DNA from: Lepidostoma basale | Taxonomy: Eukaryota; Arthropoda; Insecta; Trichoptera; Lepidostomatidae | Assembly: GCA_022606425.2 (NCBI GenBank) | Contig: JAHDVF020000998.1 | Coordinates: 529,694 to 593,693, forward strand | Length of the DNA: 64,000 nt | Direction: 5' to 3' | Part shown: positions 57,820 through 64,000 of the stretch, piece after piece | Layout of the letters: each line of letters opens with the position of its first letter | How positions within the stretch are numbered: the stretch's first letter is position 1 | Notes under the pieces: generated by a model | Told to the model about the DNA's origin: nothing | What the model saw: the letters and a program-made list of their open reading frames with translations, nothing else | Databases searched by the model: none | Program-made: the position numbers and the translations under genes

Positions 57820-58240
57820 TCTTCTTCTTCTTCACTTTTGGTAGACTCAGAAGTCTGTTATTTCAGGCGGGTCCTCTTGAGACGCTGAACTCCAGCTTTC
57901 TCTCCACCGTTTCGGGGGTCTTCCTGGTCGGCGTTGTCCGTTTGGCATTCCATGGAGAGCTATGTATGGTATCCTCTTTCTGCTCATTCTTTCTGCATGT
58001 TGATGCCAGTATCGCCGTCTTTGACGTCCCCATCTGATCACATCTTTGACCTCGCAGATTTCTCGGATTGCTGTATTCCTAACTCGGTCACGTAGGGTTT
58101 TGCCAGCTTTAGCGCGGAGTGTTTTCATCTCGGTTGATCCGAGCATGCTCTTTGTCTTGACAGTGTCTGCCCTCGATTCAATGCCATATGTGAGGATTGG
58201 TTACACACAGGTCTTATAAATGCGTACCTTGCTGTCAGAC
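57820..58240 (-). mobile_element. LINE 3' end (RDRVRNTAIREICEV group)
   Basis: It has an open minus-strand frame MKTLRAKAGKTLRDRVRNTA, CEVKDVIRWGRQRRRYWHQH, AERMSRKRIPYIALHGMPNG and RRPGRPPKRWRESWSSASQE. A (GAA)n tail is near 57820. Confidence 0.8.
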
Positions 58241-58429
58241 CTCATACCTTGTTTCTCCATATGACATCTTTCAGGCAGCCTGTGCAACCCCTGCAGCCTT
58301 ATCTACCTGTGACCTTACTTCTCTGGGGAGGTCATTAGAGCTGGTTACTTCGCTTTCGAGATATATGAATTGGTCATATGATATTTTGATTCAGTTAAAT
58401 TAAAATTAACGAGTTGCATTTAATAAAAT

Positions 58430-58920
58430 GAGAATCTTCTTCTGCAACGATAATCTTAATCTGAAACTCCGACAAAGAATGATTAAATGCTACATGTGGC
58501 CTGTGCTACTTATATGGTTGTAAAAGTTGGACTCTGAAGATGAATGTAAAGAAACGGTTGGAGGCGTTTGAGATGTGGATATACAGCCGAATGATTTACG
58601 ACCGATAGGGTCAGTAATGCAGACGTACTACAGGAGCCAGAGCCAATAGAGAGCTGTTGTTGAGTATGAATGGTCTCATATTTGGGTTATAAACTAAGGG
58701 GTGAAAAATATCACCTCCATTGACTAATATTAATGGGTTAAGTATAGGGTCATCGGGGAGTTTGTAGAATACAGTTGTCCTTGCTGCAGAAGATGAAGGA
58801 TTAGACAAGAATGACCAGGGTCTAGAACCTGTTCCAAGTGGCGCAGGACAGAGATGCCTTTGCTGCAGTTATCACTGACGATGGAGGGGGAGGGGGGGGG
58901 GGGCTGACAAGGCACCGGAA
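58430..58920 (+). mobile_element. LINE 3' end (SWLRNIREWT group)
   Basis: It encodes NLNLKLRQRMIKCYMWPVLL and KKRLEAFEMWIYS-like sequence, then frame-broken GEKYHLH, SLLQKMKDWTRMT and QVAQDRDAFAAVITDDGG. It ends in a poly-G stretch at 58885-58901. Confidence 0.6.
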
Positions 58921-59029
58921 GAAAAGAAAAAAACATTAAAAATAAAAAGAGAAAATTTTCAAAGATTATATTATATAAATATGTCAGCTGTAATAAAAAT
59001 TTATATTCCATTTTATTGAATACGAATTC

Positions 59030-59225
59030 TCTTATTCACGTGTCCTACCGGGTCCTGGGGGGCGTGAAACAGCTCCTCTACAGTTCTGACGCCGGTCCAT
59101 TCTCGGGTGTTTCGAAGCCAGGAGAGCTGTCTTCTGCCGACCCTTCTGCGGCCCTAGATCTTCCCTTTCATGACGAGCTGAAGTACGGTATATTTGTTGC
59201 CTCTTATAACATTTACAAAATATGA
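59030..59225 (-). mobile_element. LINE 3' end fragment (SWLRNIREWT group)
   Basis: The minus strand encodes LQLVMKGKI-, RRRVGRRQLSWLRNTREWT- and GVRTVEELFHA-like sequence with breaks. It lies tail to tail with the plus-strand copy at 58430-58920. Confidence 0.55.
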
Positions 59226-59590
59226 CATTTTATGGAACTTAACAGTGGTGAACAGTTCTCTATTTGCATTGGCTCTACGTAATACATCAGTGTTTGTTTA
59301 CATATCGGTCCAAGATATTCAGCATTAGCATTCTACGGTGGATGCACATTAAATAATAATAACTTAGGGGGTAGGGGGGGGGGGGGAGAGACTTACCCGC
59401 AATACCTGGCCTCGTCCACCTCCTACTTCGTTCAATTGCATTATTTTTCTTTCTTCTTCTCTCTTTTGCCTATTCCACATTTTAAATAAATTTCCTTATT
59501 TCCCCCATCCTGCATTTTATCTCCTCTCTCCCTCCTGTGCCTCCTCCAGCTGTGCATTATTTTTTTATTTATTCTTTCTCCAAACATATG

Positions 59591-60066
59591 TTATTTAAGG
59601 ATTAATTTTATCTCAATAGAGACGAAACTGGAAACCGAAAATGGTGATCGAGGTGTTTACAGGACTTATGACCTGTCACTGGTTGGGTTAAGCGCACGCT
59701 TTATGTAATTGCAACATTCCCCATTCCACCTTTCTTATGACCACCATGTCTGACAAATTTTTGGAAGTTGTATATACTCGTATGTTAATATCCAACACCA
59801 CAATTCACATGTCAGTTTCAATGCGCCATCTATGAAGATTAGATTTAAGCATTAAGCAGAAGATCTTTTTAACGCAATGTGAAAGGCTACCGCCATTAAC
59901 GCACTGCTAGATAACGCCTGGAAATGTCACTCCAATTTTATATGCTAACTTGGACCAGTTTTTGTTTTATACAACATTTTGAATGTATACAAATACTTGT
60001 AGACGAATACTGGATTATATTTACCCATTGCGGGTAATTCATCAACTCATATATATGTTATTTATG
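59591..60066 (+). repeat. FB-A foldback-type repeat
   Basis: It starts AAGGATTAATTTTATCTCAA and runs through CAGGACTTATGACCTGTCAC and GACCACCATGTCTGACAAAT. It has the outer block TGTATACAAATACTTGTAGA and ACCCATTGCGGGT at 59992-60040, then a new GGATTAATTGTGTATTTATAG start. Confidence 0.7.
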
Positions 60067-60118
60067 GATTAATTGTGTATTTATAGAGACGGCGTGATAG
60101 TTAGTTAGTTAGTTAGTT
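60067..60118 (+). mobile_element. LINE-G 3' tail only, fused to FB-A
   Basis: AGAGACGGCGTGATAGTTAG and further GTTA units directly follow the FB-A sequence. AGAGACG is common to both families at the join, so this is a microhomology junction. Confidence 0.65.
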
Positions 60119-60541
60119 AATTATTTATAGTCCCAGCTAATGGTGTCTAATGGTAAAAGAAGACTGAACCGTACGAATCATTTTCATTGCCATGTTAAAT
60201 TTAACATAACGTAACCAAATACATGTGTTAATATTTCAATTGTTTACCATGATTCACTTTAGGCTCATGAATAAAATTTACATTCACTAATACGACTTGT
60301 CCCTTTAGCGCCGTTCTTGCGAAAAGGTGTGACATTTCAATTACCTTGGGACTTTTTTGTAACCCCTTGAGGATATATTATAACCTTTAAAATAGCGTGA
60401 AAATGCCTGCTCTTTCTGAATATCAAAGGTAATATGACGTTAAGTCTTACATATTGAAATAATGGAATTCTAATAAAATATATTCAATTATAATTTTTTT
60501 TACCAACAATAGAACTATACACAGAAAGGTACTCACCGTTT

Positions 60542-60832
60542 ACCCGAAGGCTTTAAGGAAGGATTTCTCTGACTTCTCACATGGCCGACATTCAATATTT
60601 GATTTGTTTGATCGTGCCACGTTTTCCTCGGTCTTCCTCTATTTTTGGTTCCATTTACATCGTTAACATATACTTTTATTACCATTCTTTCTTCATTCAT
60701 TCTTTCCATGTGTCCAAACCATTATTTTGTTCATAACACCACCATTCGCACCGCATTCACTTATTATATTTTCATTCGACATCTATCATGCACAGAGTAT
60801 CCACACATTCGTCTAAGAGATCTCATTTCTAC
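60542..60832 (-). mobile_element. LINE-G copy, subfamily A, truncated at both ends
   Basis: It runs from the HVRSQRN region (60565) back to [15 protein letters not shown] (60832), with small deletions. The 3' terminus after 60565 is replaced by unrelated sequence. Confidence 0.75.
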
Positions 60833-61299
60833 TTTAAAAAAAAATTACATTGGATTTTTTTTAAATAGATACAATTTGATGTTATCTATTCAGAAATTGT
60901 ATTTTCATTATAGACAAATATTTGTGAGTGTCAATTCGAGATCCAAATATTACCTTATTATCTTTTGAAGTCGACATGTACTTGAGTGAGTTTCTCCGAA
61001 TTTTGTAATCAAAGCTGACACATATTTTGTGTCCTTAATGAGGACACATTTTTTCTTTGATTTTCTTGTATTAAAGGTGACTCTAAGGATTTCATTATAC
61101 AATTTTCCGATATAAGAACGTGACGAAGAAACGTCTCTTATTTTCCCAAATAAAATCAATCATTATTTTTCCGCACGCTTTTCTTACGACACGTGTTATT
61201 ATTTTGGAACTAATAATCAAACATAAATTGGACCAATAAAACAAGGCGCAATGCTGATTAATATAAGATATTTGTAATAAAACAAGAAACGAAAAATAT

Positions 61300-61560
61300 T
61301 TTTAATATACTTCCAAACATTTGTCAGACGTGGTGGTCGTAAGAAGGGAGGAATGGGGAATGTTGTATTACATAAAGCGTGCGCTTAACCCAAACAATGA
61401 CAGGTCGTAAGTCCTGTAAACGCCTCGACCACCGTTGTTTCCTACTGTTTCCAATTCGCATCTTCTTCTCTATTGAGATACAATTAATGCTTAAAACGAT
61501 AACCCGCAAAGGGTAAAATCCAGTATTCGTCTACAAGTATACATTCAAAATGTTAAAAAA
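61300..61560 (-). repeat. FB-A foldback-type repeat
   Basis: It includes TTGTCAGACGTGGTGGTCGT, ACAATGACAGGTCGTAAGTC and CTCTATTGAGATACAATTAA, followed by the ACCCGCAAAGGG outer block. Confidence 0.7.
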
Positions 61561-61689
61561 ATGCATATATTTTTAATAAATAATATCACTTTTGTCTTCA
61601 TTTCTAAAATAATGAAACATTTCTGAAATAATGTTTTCTATTTACTACTTTAATTTATTGTCTGTATTTATTTATTTATAATTAAAAGA

Positions 61690-61935
61690 CAATAAGTGGA
61701 AGGCATTTACGCCAAAATCCCCAAGAAACAAACAAATCAACTTCAACCTGCTTTTAATGCGGCAGCACGACTTATTAAAGGTGTTCCGAAAATTTCGCAT
61801 ATTTCACAAATCCTAAAAGATATTCGCTGGTTCAAGTGTCCTGAAAAAATCCAGTATGAGCTATGCTGGACTTCTCCAGTACGCCTCAGATGCATTGACA
61901 ATCCGACAGATTTTAAATCTCACATAAAATTTTGT
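61690..61935 (+). mobile_element. CR1/L2-like LINE fragment
   Basis: It encodes QLQPAFNAAARLIKGVPKIS and RWFKCPEKIQYELCW, then a deletion into RLRCIDNPTDFKSHIKF. It joins a minus-strand LINE-G copy at 61935. Confidence 0.7.
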
Positions 61936-62265
61936 GTTCCTCTATTTCTAGTTCCATTTACATCGTAAACATATACTTTTTTTTACCAATCTTCCTTCAT
62001 TCATTATTTACTTTTGTCCAAACCTTCTTAATGTTCAGTTCATTATTTTGTTTATAACACTTTCATTCGCACCGCATTCACTTCTTATATTTTTATTCCA
62101 CACTCTATTATACGACTCGTACAAAGATATTTCGCAAATTCGTCTAAGAGATCTCATTTCTACTGCATTTATTCTACTTTCATCCTTCTTTTGCCAGTTC
62201 CAGGTTTCGTTTCCATACATAAGGGTCAGTAAAAAAAAACATTGTGCACTGCCATTTTAACAGTA
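61933..62265 (-). mobile_element. LINE-G copy, subfamily A, no 3' terminus
   Basis: It runs from NGTRNRG-like sequence (61940) back to the MAVHN region (62265), through [20 protein letters not shown] and MRSLRRICEISLYE, with an insertion of a few codons in the YDRV region. Confidence 0.78.
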
Positions 62266-62309
62266 ATATTTAACAATGCTTTTTGGAAAAAAATAAAGTT
62301 TGATAAATA

Positions 62310-62590
62310 AATTCATATGGAATTCATATTGAACACCATAGCGGAGAGGCGCGCGAGATGGATTGGTGATGTGTTGCGACACGAATGTTTGCTGCATGAT
62401 AAATTGGAGGTAATGGTCGAGTGTTCGATTGGCAGAGGATGACCTCGCCAGGTGTACCTAGACCAGATTTTCCAAGATATGGGCTGCACCTCCTATGCGG
62501 AGTTGAAGAGAGTTGCCGAGGACCGAGCGGAGTGGAAGAGGAGATGCATCGCCTTGCTGCAAACCAATCTTTAGATTGCGACCGGAGAAG
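62310..62590 (+). mobile_element. LINE 3' end (GGRPRREYLEDL group)
   Basis: It encodes, across frame breaks, NTIAERRARWIGDVLRHE, FDWQRMTSPGVPRPDFPRYG-like and ELKRVAEDRAEWKRRCIALL sequence. It ends ACCGGAGAAGAAGAA at 62580-62594. Its terminus resembles 29899-30452. Confidence 0.6.
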
Positions 62591-62902
62591 AAGAAATTAA
62601 TTCGATATCTTGACTTGATGAATCTAAGTTAATACAATAAAAAAATAACATACTCTAGAAAAGTTTACAGAATTATTTTTTGAATAATTGTTTAAAAATA
62701 TTTTTCTTTCCCAAGATTAATTTTACTTTTCACGAACATTCTTAACTGATTCCAAAAATATCTTCATTGGATAAGGATTTCTGTGGTCCAAAATACGTTT
62801 GTTAAATTTGCAATAAAGTGTTGTGAAAATAAAAAATTGAATCCACTACACAGAGCGATGGAGAATATCGAAGAATTATATTTAATAATTAAATAGTCCA
62901 TT

Positions 62903-63397
62903 GTTAAAGTTGTCATCGCAAACAAAAACCTATCCAAAAAAGGTAGAATGGCAGTGCACAATGGTGTTCTTCTACCGACCCATATGTATGGAAGCGAAGC
63001 ATGGAACTGGCAAAAGAAGGATGAAAGTATAATAAATGCAGTAGAAATGAGATCTCTTAGACGAATATGTAGATACTCTGTGTATGATAGAGTGTCGAAT
63101 GAAAATATAAGAAGTGAATGCGGTGCGAATGATGGGGTTATGAACAAAATAATGCAAGGATCACTAAGATGGTTTGGACATATGGAAAGAATGAATGAAG
63201 AAAGAATAGTTAAAAAAAATTATTTGTTAACGATGTAAATGGAATCAGAAATAGAGGAAGATCGAGGAAAACGTGGTATGATCAAATGAATCAAATATTG
63301 AATGTCGGCCATGTGAGGAGTCAGAGAAATCGACGCGCGTGCATGACACGATGTATGAATGTTGAGGAATCAAGAGAAAAATGTCAGGAAAGAAAAG
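62903..63397 (+). mobile_element. LINE-G copy, subfamily A, fused head-on to an SZ element
   Basis: From KVVIANKNLSKKGRMAVHNG, YGSEAWNWQKKDESIINAVE and [20 protein letters not shown] to MNVEESREKCQERK it is near the consensus. It then stops ~60 bp short of its end, exactly where the minus-strand SZ element starts. Confidence 0.87.
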
Positions 63398-64000
63398 GGT
63401 AGGCAGACAGAATGGACTGTCACACTTTTACTGATGCGGCAATCCATCCTTCTCTTTTGGCCCCGCGGGAGACGCGGTGTGATGGGTTGCGAACCTCATC
63501 GCCACCAATAGGCATCTCCCGCGCACACTTCGATCTTCCAACATCCACAAAATAAATCTAAAACAAGTAATATAAAATACAATGATATAAAATAAAATAA
63601 CAAAATAAAAATATATTAATACAAAATGTTATTTTTAGATGGTGCACATTTGTCTATTTAATTTATGTTCCACGAATCCACCGTTTTTTAAATTTAGCAC
63701 ATAATGTAATAACACATAATGTTTTTCCGATGTTGCACATGTTGACATGGACGATCCGGACTTTTGTGTTTATTTAATTTATGTTACACGTATCCACCGC
63801 TTTTTTTAAATTAGCTGTTATATGATTTAATTAATGTTCCACGTATCCACTTTTTTTTATTTGGCAGTAATTAGGCACTTAAAACCAACCAACACCAGCA
63901 AGAACTTTAAAAGAATATTGAAGAAATTATTCAAATTGTCATTGGAACAAATGAAAATTTATTTTTACACCTGTCAAAATTCTTTATATAAACGAAAAAA
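63398..64000 (-). mobile_element. SZ element, longest copy, running to the window edge
   Basis: The minus strand begins near 64000 with TTTTGACAGGTGTAAAAATA. It has three repeats of the GTGGATACGTGGAACAT unit (two in the copy at 16975), then the AT-rich part and the conserved GC-rich core at 63459-63535, and the first part of the LINE-G-like terminus up to GGGTAGGCAGACAG. The tail is missing at the junction with the LINE. Confidence 0.8.

Overview
This is AT-rich animal nuclear DNA, most likely from an insect. The evidence is one intron-containing gene with GT-AG introns, together with a dense load of non-LTR retrotransposon ends, tRNA-derived SINEs, foldback elements and hAT-type MITEs. No prokaryotic, organellar or CRISPR features were seen. 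I cannot name the species.

The only convincing host gene lies on the plus strand at 1726-21414. It can be assembled as nine exons whose phases all agree, giving 2004 nt (667 codons plus stop). It encodes a sodium/solute symporter of the SLC5 family, closest by eye to insect 'sodium-coupled monocarboxylate transporter / multivitamin transporter-like' proteins. Eight introns (86 bp to 7.9 kb) carry most of its 19.7 kb, and nearly all the larger ones are filled with transposon fragments. One of these sits only 37 bp after the exon 1 donor.

From 21.4 kb to the end no host exon is recognisable. The sequence is a graveyard of at least ten LINE groups, nearly all 5'-truncated C-terminal ends. One group dominates the window, with about 30 pieces on both strands. 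I call it LINE-G, after its (GTTA)n tail. It has three subfamilies: A ('YSVYDRVSNEN' type), B ('KTLYDRIPNDE' type) and C. A separate ~570-600 bp non-coding element (here 'SZ', three copies) ends in the same 3' sequence as LINE-G. It contains a GC-rich, foldable, strongly conserved core and looks like a SINE or other non-autonomous parasite of LINE-G.

A second theme is palindromic repeats with hammerhead-ribozyme-like cores: CTGANGA, a short stem, GAAA, a palindromic stem III such as ACATGT or ACAGCTGT, then a UH cleavage site. The best case is an almost perfect inverted pair at 52961-53003 (minus) and 53125-53165 (plus). Others lie at 6774-6817, 41632-41671, 22385-22430 and 15460-15500. Small dimer-forming hammerheads of this sort are known from Penelope-like retroelements, but no Penelope reverse transcriptase is visible here.

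Other structured regions are a 980-bp foldback with ~280-bp arms into which a LINE-G copy has inserted (37947-38926), nested insertions with readable target duplications (29340-30640, 54068-54545), a MITE with perfect 28-bp terminal repeats (49186-49428), a 4 x 56 bp minisatellite in intron 5, and a family of ~330-600 bp foldback elements (here 'FB-A', seven copies). All family assignments are by eye from motifs; no database was consulted.
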